64,000 nucleotides of DNA from Chitinophaga filiformis (GTDB lineage: Bacteria; Bacteroidota; Bacteroidia; Chitinophagales; Chitinophagaceae): the NCBI RefSeq assembly GCF_021646545.1, contig NZ_JAKIRP010000011.1:1-64000 (forward strand), read 5' to 3'. The notes under the pieces were generated by a model. It did no database searches, was not told where the DNA came from, and saw only the letters and a program-made list of their open reading frames with translations. This document shows, piece after piece, positions 26,184-35,496 of the stretch. The translations under genes were made by a program, and so were the position numbers. Numbering within the stretch: position 1 is the stretch's first letter; each line of letters begins with the position of its first letter.

Positions 26184-27338
26184 ATGAGTGAAAATCACGA
26201 ACACATTTACCAGTTGTTGCTGAAAAAGCGGAATGGTACAATTAACGAATCTGATGATCAGTATGTATCAGCGTTAATTGCGGGTCATGAGGATGTCGAA
26301 TTGATGTGGAGGGCATTAAAACACAGCTTTTCATTGCCCGGAGAGGAGAAATTCTGGCAGCAGATAGACGTAGCCAACGCGTGGACTGCCGTCAGGAGTG
26401 AATTATATGTAAAAAATACCGGTATCTACAGCATCAGGAAATGGCTGTTTGCAGCCGCAGTATTGAGCGTAGCCATGATCGGTATCAGCCTGATATGGAA
26501 AAGCACACACCGTAAAGTTGAGCAACCCCCTCCGGTGCTTGCAACAACTCCTGCTCCAGCTAACGGACTGCAGTTGCAGCTGGCTGGGGGAGAGACCATT
26601 GCATTGCCGTATAACCAGGAAAAACAGCATATCAAGGCAGGCGATGTACAGCTCAGTGCCGGCGCCAAGAAGTTACAATTCACAGGAGGGACTGCCATGG
26701 GCAACGGGTTCAATACACTGACCGTACCTCCCAAAATGGATTACAAGCTGTTATTGGCAGACGGTACAGAAGTGTGGCTGAATGCCACTTCCAGATTACG
26801 GTTCCCCTTCAATTTCTCCGGCGATAAGAGAGAGGTGTACCTGGACGGGGAGGCCTTTTTCCAGGTAGCAAAAAGCGATTCCAAACCGTTTATAGTTCAC
26901 ACCGGGCAAACGGATATAGAAGTACTGGGTACTTCCTTTAACGTCAATGCGTACAACAACGAGATTACCAGAACATCGCTGGTAAGCGGCGCCATAGTGG
27001 CCAGGGCAGATGGAAAAGAGGTTCGTCTCCGGCCGGGACAGGAGGCAGTTTACAAAACAGATCAGGGATACAACGTACACTCATTTGACGAGAGCGAAGT
27101 GCTGGCCTGGATGAAAGGAGTATATGTATTTCATAATACCTCTCTCCAGGAAATAGCCCAGGTACTGGAACGCTGGTACGGTGTGAAGGTTGTCTTTGAC
27201 AATAAGGCGCTGGCTGGTAAAAAATTTACCGGCGGACTTGAAAAGCTTCAAAAGCTGGATTACTTCCTCGAAACGCTGGAACTGATCGGCGATATTCACC
27301 ACAGCTACGACGAAAATGGCGTCATACATCTGAAGTAA
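26184..27338 (+). CDS. FecR-family anti-sigma/regulatory membrane protein (orphan)
   Basis: Start set at the ATG at 26184 (MSENHEHIYQLLLKKRNG); an ATG at 26181 or a GTG at 26121 are alternatives. The 384-aa product has the FecR plan: cytoplasmic N-terminal helices (about 1-85) that would bind a sigma factor, one membrane helix (about 86-106, WLFAAAVLSVAMIGISLIW), a periplasmic FecR beta domain (VPPKMDYKLLLADGTEVWLNATSRLRFP and GEAFFQVAKSDSKPFIVHT), and a C-terminal STN-like DUF4974 region. Such proteins relay TonB-receptor occupancy to an ECF sigma factor. Neither a sigma factor gene upstream nor a SusC gene downstream is present here, so it is an orphan. Its end is 37 bp from the convergent LuxR-type gene. 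Confidence 0.92.
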   Translation: MSENHEHIYQLLLKKRNGTINESDDQYVSALIAGHEDVELMWRALKHSFSLPGEEKFWQQIDVANAWTAVRSELYVKNTGIYSIRKWLFAAAVLSVAMIGISLIWKSTHRKVEQPPPVLATTPAPANGLQLQLAGGETIALPYNQEKQHIKAGDVQLSAGAKKLQFTGGTAMGNGFNTLTVPPKMDYKLLLADGTEVWLNATSRLRFPFNFSGDKREVYLDGEAFFQVAKSDSKPFIVHTGQTDIEVLGTSFNVNAYNNEITRTSLVSGAIVARADGKEVRLRPGQEAVYKTDQGYNVHSFDESEVLAWMKGVYVFHNTSLQEIAQVLERWYGVKVVFDNKALAGKKFTGGLEKLQKLDYFLETLELIGDIHHSYDENGVIHLK

Positions 27339-27375
27339 AGGCTCACCGCCCCATAAGCGCCCGTAGCATTCAACC

Positions 27376-28041
27376 TTATGATAATACTTTGTACTGTTGG
27401 GTAAGGTGTTTTATGGCATATTTTATCAGTGAATTATGCCCGGTAAGGTTCAGCTTCTTTGAGATATTATGCCGGTGATTCTCGACTGTTTTAATACTAA
27501 TATTAAGTGTCTGTGCAATCTCTTTAGTGCTCATGCCTTCCGCAATCATCTGCATAACCCTGAATTCCGTTTTGCTCAGTTTGTGATGCACCTCGGGAGG
27601 AATAACGGGCATTGAAACGATGGTAGTGTGTTTTTTCTCCCGCTGCTGTACATTAAAGATCGTAAAGCGGGTAAGCCGGGATTTAATACTGAGTAGTAAT
27701 TCCTTACTCTTGAAAGGCTTCGAAAGAAAGTCATCAGCCCCAAGATTCATTCCCATGCGCATGTCTTCCTTCCCTTCCTTTCCACTGATGAAAATGAGTG
27801 GAATATGCTGTAAGGATGGGTCGTTCCGCAGTTCCATAAGAAAATGATACCCGCTCCCGCCACGTAGTCTTACACCACATACGACAAGGTCCGGTTTATA
27901 CTGACGACAGATGTAAATACCTTCTTCCGGAGTAGTGGAAGTATAAACGTCATAATGATGCAGGGTTAATAACTGGTGAATCTTTTTTATTAAAGCAGCA
28001 TCTTCTTCAATAACCAGTATGCTATAAATTGGCTCGTTCAT
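27376..28041 (-). CDS. LuxR/NarL-type response regulator lacking the phospho-acceptor Asp
   Basis: A 221-aa protein with a receiver-like domain (5-125) and a LuxR helix-turn-helix (about 155-218, LSKTEFRVMQMIAEGMSTKEIAQTLNISIKTVENHRHNISKKL). The receiver keeps the acidic turn (E12-D14), the switch Ser (IFISGK) and the conserved Lys-Pro (FLSKPF). At the phosphorylation site, however, VVCGVRLRG carries Gly56 where Asp is expected. It therefore cannot be phosphorylated conventionally and may act constitutively or respond to another input. The DNA-binding domain looks intact. It is convergent with the fecR-like gene, and no kinase is adjacent. Confidence 0.9.
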   Translation of the reverse strand: MNEPIYSILVIEEDAALIKKIHQLLTLHHYDVYTSTTPEEGIYICRQYKPDLVVCGVRLRGGSGYHFLMELRNDPSLQHIPLIFISGKEGKEDMRMGMNLGADDFLSKPFKSKELLLSIKSRLTRFTIFNVQQREKKHTTIVSMPVIPPEVHHKLSKTEFRVMQMIAEGMSTKEIAQTLNISIKTVENHRHNISKKLNLTGHNSLIKYAIKHLTQQYKVLS

Positions 28042-28866
28042 TGGCTGTCAGTTTGAGGTAGTTTGTTCGTCCCAGTTAGTGCTTTTGTCATCATACCTGT
28101 TTGCCGGACATTCGGTTGACTTCTTTTCATTAAACGGATAACTGCCGCTGAAATTGGCAGCCGGCAAAGATTGTATCCGCATAGTTATAGGTCGCGTGTT
28201 AAATGTTGTGTTCAAATAAGTCTATTTAGTGATCGATGAACAATTCACACCCTGTAGCGTCTGCAGCAATGTAACGCGGACAATACAGGATCTACTTTTA
28301 ATGAGGTTTTCCAGAGAAGATTGGTGGGTAAAAACAGCTAAAGCAGTGAGCTGGGCGTAAATATGCGTCAAATAATGGGGCCTTTTACCGCCAAGTCCGC
28401 TGTGCTTCTTGAAAATAAGTGTTAGCACCTAGAAATATGTGTGTCCTTACTCATTTTACGTATAAGCTCCTGAAATTTACGAAATTGGCAGCAACAATTG
28501 TACATCTTTACATAAGAAATGCATAAATCGTTTAGCTTTAATTGCATTTGAAGTAAAAATTAATATCAATAAGTCAGAACAATTATATGTTTAATCGACA
28601 TATCTGATCATATTAACAGTGCCATATCCATATCCATAATAAAGCCACATGGTTTCGCAAGCCCGGCATGCTGATTATGAGATTGTATACCAGGCAAATG
28701 CGAAAGATTTTTTAAACACAGGTTTTCATAGGATAGATAACTAAATTGCCGCTCATTCCTGGGCGGCATCTTTCTTTTATTGCCATAATTCATTAGCTTT
28801 ATTCCCTTACAGGTTCGCCATTTGCGTGGTATAACCACTACGTGCATACTTAACTATCACAATTCC
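28042..28866. other. Long AT-rich intergenic region
   Basis: An 825-bp region between the divergent LuxR-type gene and the SGNH hydrolase gene. I see no tRNA, no repeat family and no frame with credible coding composition; minus-strand frames of 60-80 codons here look like noise. A short stem TGCCGC/GCGGCA at about 28747-28768, followed by a T-rich run, may be a weak terminator. TAGCTTTA at about 28795 resembles a -7 box for the hydrolase gene. Confidence 0.4.
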
Positions 28867-29640
28867 ATGGAACAACAACCTAATTCAAACCGGAGAAATT
28901 TTATCCGGAACGTATCACTGGGTAGTCTGGCAGCCCTCAGCCTTCCGGATATTGTCTCAGCAGCTACAAAAGACATGAAAGCCCATGCTAAGAAAGTAAC
29001 ATTGAAGAAGGATGCAGTCATTCTCTTCCAGGGAGACTCTATTACAGATGCAGGACGTAAACGGGACCAGACCGAAGCCAACAATACCAGCGCATTGGGC
29101 AACGGGTATGCTTACCTTGCCGCGGCCGCTTTGCTGAAGGAATTTCCCGGGAAAAATCTGAAGATCTATAACAAGGGTATCAGTGGTAACAAAGTATACC
29201 AGCTGGCCGAAAGATGGGATGCCGACTGTTTGCAGATAAAACCTGACGTGCTGAGTATCCTCATCGGTGTAAATGACTACTGGCACATGTTTAACGGTAA
29301 CTATAGCGGTACTGTTAAAACGTACCGTGACGATTTTACGGCTTTGCTGGAGCGGACCAAACAGCAACTGCCTGACGTGCAGCTGATCATCGGTGAGCCT
29401 TTTGCTGTGAATGGTGTGAAGGCGGTAACTGATAAATGGTTCCCTGCATTTGACGAATATCGTGCGGCCGCTCATGAAATCGCGACAAAATTCAATGCTG
29501 CCTTTATTCCATACCAGGCTATCTATGATAAGGCCCAGCAGTCTGCACCAGGCTCTTACTGGACAGGCGATGGCGTACATCCTGCTATAGCCGGCGCATC
29601 CCTGATGGCGGCTTCCTGGATGGACGTGATCAGGAAATAA
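28867..29640 (+). CDS. SGNH/GDSL-type hydrolase with Tat-like signal
   Basis: Start at the ATG at 28867 (MEQQPNSNRRNFIRN); the frame opens 45 bp earlier but without signal character. The 257-aa product begins with a twin-arginine-type signal (NRRNFIRNVSLGSLAALSLPD) and has the SGNH blocks: I FQGDSIT (nucleophile Ser58), II GISGNKV, III IGVNDYW and V DGVHPAIAG (Asp/His pair). It most likely removes acyl groups from carbohydrate or lipid substrates in the periplasm, as related proteins act in glycan de-acetylation (inference). It is monocistronic and followed by two terminators. Confidence 0.92.
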   Translation: MEQQPNSNRRNFIRNVSLGSLAALSLPDIVSAATKDMKAHAKKVTLKKDAVILFQGDSITDAGRKRDQTEANNTSALGNGYAYLAAAALLKEFPGKNLKIYNKGISGNKVYQLAERWDADCLQIKPDVLSILIGVNDYWHMFNGNYSGTVKTYRDDFTALLERTKQQLPDVQLIIGEPFAVNGVKAVTDKWFPAFDEYRAAAHEIATKFNAAFIPYQAIYDKAQQSAPGSYWTGDGVHPAIAGASLMAASWMDVIRK

Positions 29641-29655
29641 TTCTCCTGAATAAGC

Positions 29656-29698
29656 AAAAAAGGGGCTGGTATCAAACTTTTGATACCAGCCCCTTTTT
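29656..29698. terminator. Strong bidirectional terminator
   Basis: AAAAAGGGGCTGGTATCAAA pairs perfectly with TTTGATACCAGCCCCTTTTT around a minimal loop at 29677-29678. A-run and T-run on opposite sides allow use by both the SGNH gene and the convergent RND gene. Confidence 0.92.
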
Positions 29699-29701
29699 GT
29701 T

Positions 29702-29739
29702 GGAGCACCTGATGGAATCTGGTGCTCTTTTTTTTTCAT
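29702..29739 (+). terminator. Second intrinsic terminator in tandem
   Basis: GAGCACC (29703-29709) pairs with GGTGCTC, with extra pairing GAT/ATC inside, and is followed by eight or more T residues on the plus strand. Its T-run serves the SGNH gene direction only. Confidence 0.8.
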
Positions 29740-29777
29740 GTCCAGGCACGTCCGTTTATTTTTGACGTCCCCTTTCA

Positions 29778-32700
29778 TTATGAGTGATGTTCAACTTTCG
29801 GAGGGATCAGTTTGTAGATGATCGGCGTTACAATCCTCGACAACAGCGTTGAGCTGATCAAGCCGCCAATCAGCACTATAGCCAATGGCGCTATCAGCGG
29901 GTTGGTGGATATCGCAATGGGGATCAATCCGCCAATAGCAGTCAGCGAAGTGAGTACGATAGGTAGGAAACGTATTTCCCCCGCTTCTCTGATCGCCTCA
30001 TCGAGCGACTTGCCCTGCTCTCTGAGCTGGTTCGTGAAATCTACCAGCAGGATGGTATTCTTCACTTCAATCCCCGCCAGGGCTATCATACCAATAATGG
30101 CAACAAAAGACAGAGAGTTACCGGTCAGCCACAATCCAACAGCGGCGCCTACCACACCCAGTGGTATTACCGATAGTACGATCAGCGTACTTTTGAAGGT
30201 CTTAAATTCCAGTACCAGTACTGCTACGAACAGGAATATGGTGACTATAATAATGCTCATGAAGCCGCCGAAAGAGTCCTGTCTCGTTTCCACTTCTCCG
30301 CCCATTTCATAGCTATAACCAGCAGGTAGCGGGAACGCGTCCATCTTTTCAATAGTGCTGTTGATTACCCGGTCAGTCAGGAAACCTTCCTGCACAGAAG
30401 CTGTCACAGACACTACCCGTCGTTTTTCCTGGTGATTGATGCGCAGGGGAGAAGCCTCCATCTTAAGACTGGCTACCTGCGACAACGGGTAGGGTTTGTC
30501 ATCCTGGTTGTTTACATAAAGATTGTTAAAGACATCCATCGTAGGACGGCCATCTTTGTTGCGTGTCAGCAGTACATCATAATCGTTGTCGTTCTTATCG
30601 GCATAATGGCCCAGGTTTAACCCTGCTACCGCCAGTCTCACCGTTCTGTCGATATTGATACTTGGAATGCCCAGCAGCTGTGCTTTTTCCTTGTCAATAT
30701 CTACCCTGATGTCTGTTTTAAGCAGTTTAACCGGATTGTTCACGTAAATGGCGCCTGGCACTTTCTGCAGCATGAGTTCTACCCGTGCCGCCAGGCTGCG
30801 GAGAGTATCAAGATTGTCGCCAAAGAGGCGTACTTCCACCGGGGCCGGGGCAGGTGGTCCCTGTTCGAAGTTCACCACCTCCACTTTAGCCCCCGGATAT
30901 GGAGTCCACTGTCTACGCAATTTTTCAATCAGCTGCAGCTTGTCATAAGGACTGGTGTGATTGTCCAGCTGTATGAATATCTGGGCGAAATCACTTCTCT
31001 CATTTTCCTGAATGACGTTATAATAGATGCGCGGATTACCTTTACCAACATTGGTGGCGAAATAGGTAATGGCCCTTTCTTTCTTTAACGCCTGTTCCAC
31101 CTGTCTGGCGATACTCTTGGTATAGGCAAGACTGGATTGCGGCGGCGTTGTAATATTCACCAGGAACTGTGGTTTCTCTGAAGCCGGGAAAAGGCTGAAA
31201 CCTACTACCTGGAATAATACCATTGAACCGCCGAAGATGATCACGGTGATGATGATCGAAAGAACAGGTCTTTTTAAAGCCTTGTCCAATACGCGGGAAT
31301 AGCTGCCATGGATCACTCTTTTAAGGGCACGCATGAAGATGTTACCTTCAGGATTGCCAGCATGTTCGGGCAGCAGTTTGCTGGCCAGGAAAGGAATAAT
31401 CGTCAGCGAAACAAACATAGACGCAAATACACTCAGAATAACTGCCATTGGAAGTCCGCGGATAAAGTCGCCGGCGCCTTCAGGCAAAAACACCAATGGC
31501 ATAAAGGCGATCACCAGTGCAGCTGTACATCCCACTACGGCCAGGCCGATCTGTTTGGTGGCTTTGAGTGTGGCTTCCATTCTTGAATGCCCTTCCAGTA
31601 TCCAGCGTTCAATATTCTCTATAACTACGATACTGTCATCTACCAGTAGCCCCAGTGCCACTACCAGCCCTACAATACTCAGCTGGTTCAGGTTATAACC
31701 GAATATATTCAGCAAGATGATCCCGATAGCCAGCGATAAAGGAATAGAGATCATCACGATCAATGCCGGACGGAAGCCAAGCGGAAGCAGGGTAACGGCC
31801 ACCAGCAGTATAGCGATCATGAAGTCTTTTCCGAGGCCTCCCAGACGCCTGTCTACATTGTCTGCCTGGTCAAAATGCTGGATCATGTCGATGTTTGATG
31901 GCAGTGTTTTCTTAAACTGGGTCAATACAGGCAGGTAAACGTCTTTGGTCTTGCTGATGTTCTCACCTTCTTTCTGTGCAGCCACCACAAAGGCGCATCT
32001 GCGTCCGTTCAGTCTCGTTTCATATTGTTCATCGGCCAGACCATAATAGATAACGGCGACGTCTTTAAGGAAGATATTTTTCCCATTACTGTTAAAGACA
32101 ACTGTATTTTGTATTTCGCCCAGCTGCTGATAACTGCCGCTGCTTTTAATATTATAGCTGCGGTTTCCGGCTTCAATACTACCACCGGGGATATTGCTCA
32201 TTTCGTTCTGTATGCTGGAAATAACCTTGTATACCGGTAGGCCCATCTGGGCGATCTTTTCGAGGTTCAGCTCAATTCTTACCTGTCTGTCCGGAATACC
32301 GTGAATCTCCACATTTTTCAGGGCCTTGATGGTTTCCAGATCATCCTGCAGTTTCTCTGCATAGTACTGCAGTTTGTCTCTGGATGCGGTTTCCGACACC
32401 AGGGCTATCTGCATGATATTTACATCGCTGGGTTGCTGGCGCATCACATCAATACTGATGTTCTCCGGCAATTCGTTACGTTTGCCATTCACCACACGCA
32501 GTACTTCCTGGTATTTATCATCTACATTGCTGTTGTATTTGTATTCCACGCGTATTACAGCCAGACCGTCCCCGATACTGGTCCTTACACGTTTAATATT
32601 TTCCTGGGAAGACAGTTCCTTTTCCAATGGGTCCACCACCAGGTCTTCCATGTCTTTCGGACTTGTACCCGGGTATACAACCACTACATTAAAGAAAGGC

Positions 32701-32825
32701 GACTTAACTTCGGGATCTTCTGACCGGGGCATCGTGAGAATGGTGGTAATACCCAGTACGATGATCATAATAAAGATCACCAGTGTAAACTGATAGTTCT
32801 TTACCGCGTATGAAGAAATTTTCAT
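29778..32825 (-). CDS. RND efflux transporter, inner-membrane permease
   Basis: A 1015-aa proton-driven pump of the HAE1/AcrB-like type. It starts with TM1 (YQFTLVIFIMIIVLGITTI), then the first porter domain (PRSEDPEVKSPFFNVVVVYPGTS). The central helices carry the RND motif LGLLVDDSIVVIENIERW (TM4 with the two proton-relay Asp), then GCTAALVIAFMPLVFL and the second porter/docking half, with FGDNLDTLRSLA and late helices LAGIEVKNTILLVDF. It takes up drugs or metabolites from the periplasm and hands them to the TolC-like channel through the HlyD-like adaptor encoded next to it. It is last in the operon tetR-tolC-hlyD-RND, 41 bp after the adaptor gene. Confidence 0.95.
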   Translation of the reverse strand: MKISSYAVKNYQFTLVIFIMIIVLGITTILTMPRSEDPEVKSPFFNVVVVYPGTSPKDMEDLVVDPLEKELSSQENIKRVRTSIGDGLAVIRVEYKYNSNVDDKYQEVLRVVNGKRNELPENISIDVMRQQPSDVNIMQIALVSETASRDKLQYYAEKLQDDLETIKALKNVEIHGIPDRQVRIELNLEKIAQMGLPVYKVISSIQNEMSNIPGGSIEAGNRSYNIKSSGSYQQLGEIQNTVVFNSNGKNIFLKDVAVIYYGLADEQYETRLNGRRCAFVVAAQKEGENISKTKDVYLPVLTQFKKTLPSNIDMIQHFDQADNVDRRLGGLGKDFMIAILLVAVTLLPLGFRPALIVMISIPLSLAIGIILLNIFGYNLNQLSIVGLVVALGLLVDDSIVVIENIERWILEGHSRMEATLKATKQIGLAVVGCTAALVIAFMPLVFLPEGAGDFIRGLPMAVILSVFASMFVSLTIIPFLASKLLPEHAGNPEGNIFMRALKRVIHGSYSRVLDKALKRPVLSIIITVIIFGGSMVLFQVVGFSLFPASEKPQFLVNITTPPQSSLAYTKSIARQVEQALKKERAITYFATNVGKGNPRIYYNVIQENERSDFAQIFIQLDNHTSPYDKLQLIEKLRRQWTPYPGAKVEVVNFEQGPPAPAPVEVRLFGDNLDTLRSLAARVELMLQKVPGAIYVNNPVKLLKTDIRVDIDKEKAQLLGIPSINIDRTVRLAVAGLNLGHYADKNDNDYDVLLTRNKDGRPTMDVFNNLYVNNQDDKPYPLSQVASLKMEASPLRINHQEKRRVVSVTASVQEGFLTDRVINSTIEKMDAFPLPAGYSYEMGGEVETRQDSFGGFMSIIIVTIFLFVAVLVLEFKTFKSTLIVLSVIPLGVVGAAVGLWLTGNSLSFVAIIGMIALAGIEVKNTILLVDFTNQLREQGKSLDEAIREAGEIRFLPIVLTSLTAIGGLIPIAISTNPLIAPLAIVLIGGLISSTLLSRIVTPIIYKLIPPKVEHHS

Positions 32826-32866
32826 GATTCGTTGATTTATTAGAGGAGTTCCGTTACTGTGCGGTA

Positions 32867-33934
32867 TTATTTTACGGTGATAATGCTGCCTTCTGTCAGG
32901 TAAGCGCTACCGGAAATGATCAGGGCTCCTGCTTCCTGTAGTCCTTTGCTGATGATCACTTTATCGGCTTCCATTCCGGCAATAGTGACTGCTATTTTGT
33001 GAGCGGTTTTATTGTCGTTGGTAACATATACATAGCCGGTACTGCCATCGCCTTCCAGCAAGGCGTCGTAAGGGATCGCCCAGGGACCTTTGCCGTCAGC
33101 AGAAGTGACAACCAGGGGTTTGATGACGGCTTTACCGAACATGCCGAAAGCGATCGCGGAGGGTTTTTCTCCGGTCAACTTAATATCTGCAGTGAAAGAG
33201 CCGCTTTGTGGCTGTACGCCTTCCGACTTGCGGGAAACCACTCCCTGGAAAATCTTGCCGGGAACGGCTTCTACCTCTACGCTTGCTTTGTCCTGCAGAT
33301 TGATAGCGGCCCACTCTTTATTGCTGACATTCACACGCAATAACCAGTTGCCTGATTGGGCGCCATTGGTTTCCAGTACAGGCGTACCTGGTTGTACCAG
33401 TTGTCCCTCACTGGCAAGTTTGCGCAGTATATAACCGTTTTCGGTTGCCAGGATCTGTGAGTGCGCACGGTTGAACTGTGCGGTCTTCAGCTGTTCTCCG
33501 GCAATGTCCAGTGCTGTCTTGGCATTCTGTAACTGTTCAAGGGTAGCAACACTATCCTTATAAAGATTCTCCACGCGTTTATGATCCCGTTGTGCCTTTT
33601 CAAAACCCAGCTGCGCCTGTTGTACCTGTGCATTGATCTCGACAGGATTCAATACTGCCAGCAGCTGTCCCTTTTTAACAGCATCGCCTTCCTTCACCAT
33701 GATGCGCTGGACGATACCGCCGGTCTTAAAGGAAAGCAATACCTCATCGTCGGTGGTGAACTGGCCCGATACGGAGATAGCCGGATTGGCGTTCATATTA
33801 CCATTTAGTGGAAGGAGTTTCACCGGTATCTCTGCAGATGGAGGATTATTATTTTCTGCCGCGCTGGGTGCTCCGCAGGAGATGACCAGGCAGGAAAAGG
33901 ACGCCAGTAGTGAGAAAGAGAGAATAGATTTCAT
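32867..33934 (-). CDS. RND efflux periplasmic adaptor (HlyD/AcrA-type)
   Basis: A 355-aa protein with a lipoprotein signal (LLASFSCLVISCGAPS, Cys about residue 20). It has the membrane-fusion layout: lipoyl half (VQRIMVKEGDAVKKGQLLAVLNPVE), an alpha-helical hairpin with Gln-rich heptads (AQVQQAQLGFEKAQRDHKRVENLYKDSVATLEQLQNAKTALDIA), second lipoyl half (ILATENGYILRKLASEGQLVQPGTPVLE), a beta-barrel (VSNKEWAAINLQDKASVEVEA) and a membrane-proximal domain. It bridges the pump and the outer-membrane channel. It is 24 bp downstream of the tolC-like gene. Confidence 0.94.
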   Translation of the reverse strand: MKSILSFSLLASFSCLVISCGAPSAAENNNPPSAEIPVKLLPLNGNMNANPAISVSGQFTTDDEVLLSFKTGGIVQRIMVKEGDAVKKGQLLAVLNPVEINAQVQQAQLGFEKAQRDHKRVENLYKDSVATLEQLQNAKTALDIAGEQLKTAQFNRAHSQILATENGYILRKLASEGQLVQPGTPVLETNGAQSGNWLLRVNVSNKEWAAINLQDKASVEVEAVPGKIFQGVVSRKSEGVQPQSGSFTADIKLTGEKPSAIAFGMFGKAVIKPLVVTSADGKGPWAIPYDALLEGDGSTGYVYVTNDNKTAHKIAVTIAGMEADKVIISKGLQEAGALIISGSAYLTEGSIITVK

Positions 33935-33958
33935 GTTGAATATTTTTAAAGAAGGAGA

Positions 33959-35311
33959 TTAAAGTTTATAAGAGGCCTGTGTGCGTTCAATGTCAGCAAT
34001 AGCAGTTTGCACGGCGGCAAAGGCTACCGACAGTTGCAGTTTTGCATTAGTCAGCTGGTTTTGTGCATCCAGCAATTCGATATACAGTAGCTGTCCTGCC
34101 TTGTATACCTTCGACTGGTCTGTATAGTACTTTTCGGATAATAGTAATTGTTCTCTGGCGCTTTTGAAGTTGGCTACGGCCGTGCGGTAGTTATTCTCTG
34201 CTACCTGTTGTTCCAGCTGAAATGAGATACTGGTTTCGTTGTAAGCTGCCTGTAGATTACTGACGTCAATAGCAGCCTGCTGTGCCTTGTATTTACGCTG
34301 GCCGGCGGCGAAAAGATCCCATTGCAGGTTGACGCCCCACATGTAGTAACGGGACTTATTGTCAACGCTCCAGTTAAAGCCCTGTGAGCCAAGATCGAGG
34401 AAGGTGCTGATTTTGGGCACGAGGTACGACTTTGACTGGCGATAAAAGAGGGAGGCGATCTTCTGTTGCTGGGATATTTGCACCAATTCATCTCTCGTGT
34501 TGCCGGCGGAAGCGGGAGCAGGTGCTATCTCTTCCGGTGTAAAGATGCTGCTGTCTATTGCAATAGGCGCATTCAGGTCCCGGTTCAGCAGGAAGTTGAA
34601 ATAAGCCTGGGCGTTTCGTTGTTTATTCTCTGCCTCCGTAATAGATGCAGCGATCTTTTGCTGTTCTGCCTTTGCGCGCGTAAGTGCAGTGCTGTTGGTA
34701 ACGCCATTGGCGAGGAAGCTGGTGTTAACCCTTATATTCTCCTGCACCTGCAACTGGGCGGTATTGTAGATCTCCACAGCTTTCCCCGCCTGATAATATT
34801 GATAGTAAGCAGTTTTAATGTCTTTTACCAGTTTGCGTTTGTAAACGTTCACTGCAGCCTGTTGAAGCGTAATACTTTCCTTACGGATCTTGTTAGCGTA
34901 CCATATTTCTGTATTTACCAGAGGGAGCGAGGTACGGACATGCACATCATAAAAGTTATCAGGGTTCAGTAAGAACGACTGATTTTGCACCTGCGGGAAT
35001 TTCTGGCTGTTGGTAAGCTGATTAAGTGTGCTGTACACCGGATTCATCAGGTCGCCGATAGGAACATCGATGGTTCGCCCGCCATCGGCCTTGGTATAAC
35101 TGCCTGCCAGGCCGACCTGGGGATAGAAAAGGCTTTTAGCTTCTTTTAACGCATAGAGCGATTTATCCAGCTGAAAGTGCTGTTGTCTCAGTCCCTGGTT
35201 CTGCGAAAAGGCGCTCTGGATGTAGTCGTCCAGTATCTTTCCCTGCCCATAGCTGTACCGCATGGCGATTCCGGACAAGGCGAACAGTATTATGAACGTT
35301 TTTCTTTTCAT
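33959..35311 (-). CDS. TolC-family outer-membrane efflux channel
   Basis: A 450-aa protein with signal peptide (IILFALSGIAMRYSYGQ) and two OEP repeats, each of long coiled helices separated by beta strands: the first ends around YYQYYQAGKAVEIYNTAQLQVQENIRVNTSF and the second contains NYRTAVANFKSAREQLLLSEKYYTDQSKVY and YIELLDAQNQLTNAKLQLSVAF, the usual conserved pair. It should trimerise into the outer-membrane duct for the neighbouring RND pump. It is 185 bp downstream of tetR, with a hairpin between them (35455-35491). Confidence 0.93.
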   Translation of the reverse strand: MKRKTFIILFALSGIAMRYSYGQGKILDDYIQSAFSQNQGLRQQHFQLDKSLYALKEAKSLFYPQVGLAGSYTKADGGRTIDVPIGDLMNPVYSTLNQLTNSQKFPQVQNQSFLLNPDNFYDVHVRTSLPLVNTEIWYANKIRKESITLQQAAVNVYKRKLVKDIKTAYYQYYQAGKAVEIYNTAQLQVQENIRVNTSFLANGVTNSTALTRAKAEQQKIAASITEAENKQRNAQAYFNFLLNRDLNAPIAIDSSIFTPEEIAPAPASAGNTRDELVQISQQQKIASLFYRQSKSYLVPKISTFLDLGSQGFNWSVDNKSRYYMWGVNLQWDLFAAGQRKYKAQQAAIDVSNLQAAYNETSISFQLEQQVAENNYRTAVANFKSAREQLLLSEKYYTDQSKVYKAGQLLYIELLDAQNQLTNAKLQLSVAFAAVQTAIADIERTQASYKL

Positions 35312-35454
35312 GATCGTAGTTGAAATTATGAACGGTGTTTAGTAATTGTGCTTAAAAAAAGACACCTCAGGTGCCGTAGTATCCGCTGTAGCTCATGCAG
35401 ATACAGGTATTATGTTGACAAGGTCAAATAACAGGCTGGTAATTTGTTTATTGC

Positions 35455-35491
35455 GGCCTCTGATAGTTGATACGGTCAATCATCAGAGGCC
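35455..35491 (-). repeat. Stem-loop between tetR and tolC
   Basis: GGCCTCTGATAGTTGA pairs with TCAATCATCAGAGGCC (two mismatches) directly after the tetR stop codon. On the minus strand there is no T-run after the stem, so it probably tunes read-through or mRNA stability between tetR and the pump genes rather than stopping transcription completely. Confidence 0.6.
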
Positions 35492-35496
35492 AATGT

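Noticed and set aside
28608-28847. 79-codon minus-strand frame
   Set aside because: No family resemblance, no promoter or terminator, composition typical of random AT-rich DNA.
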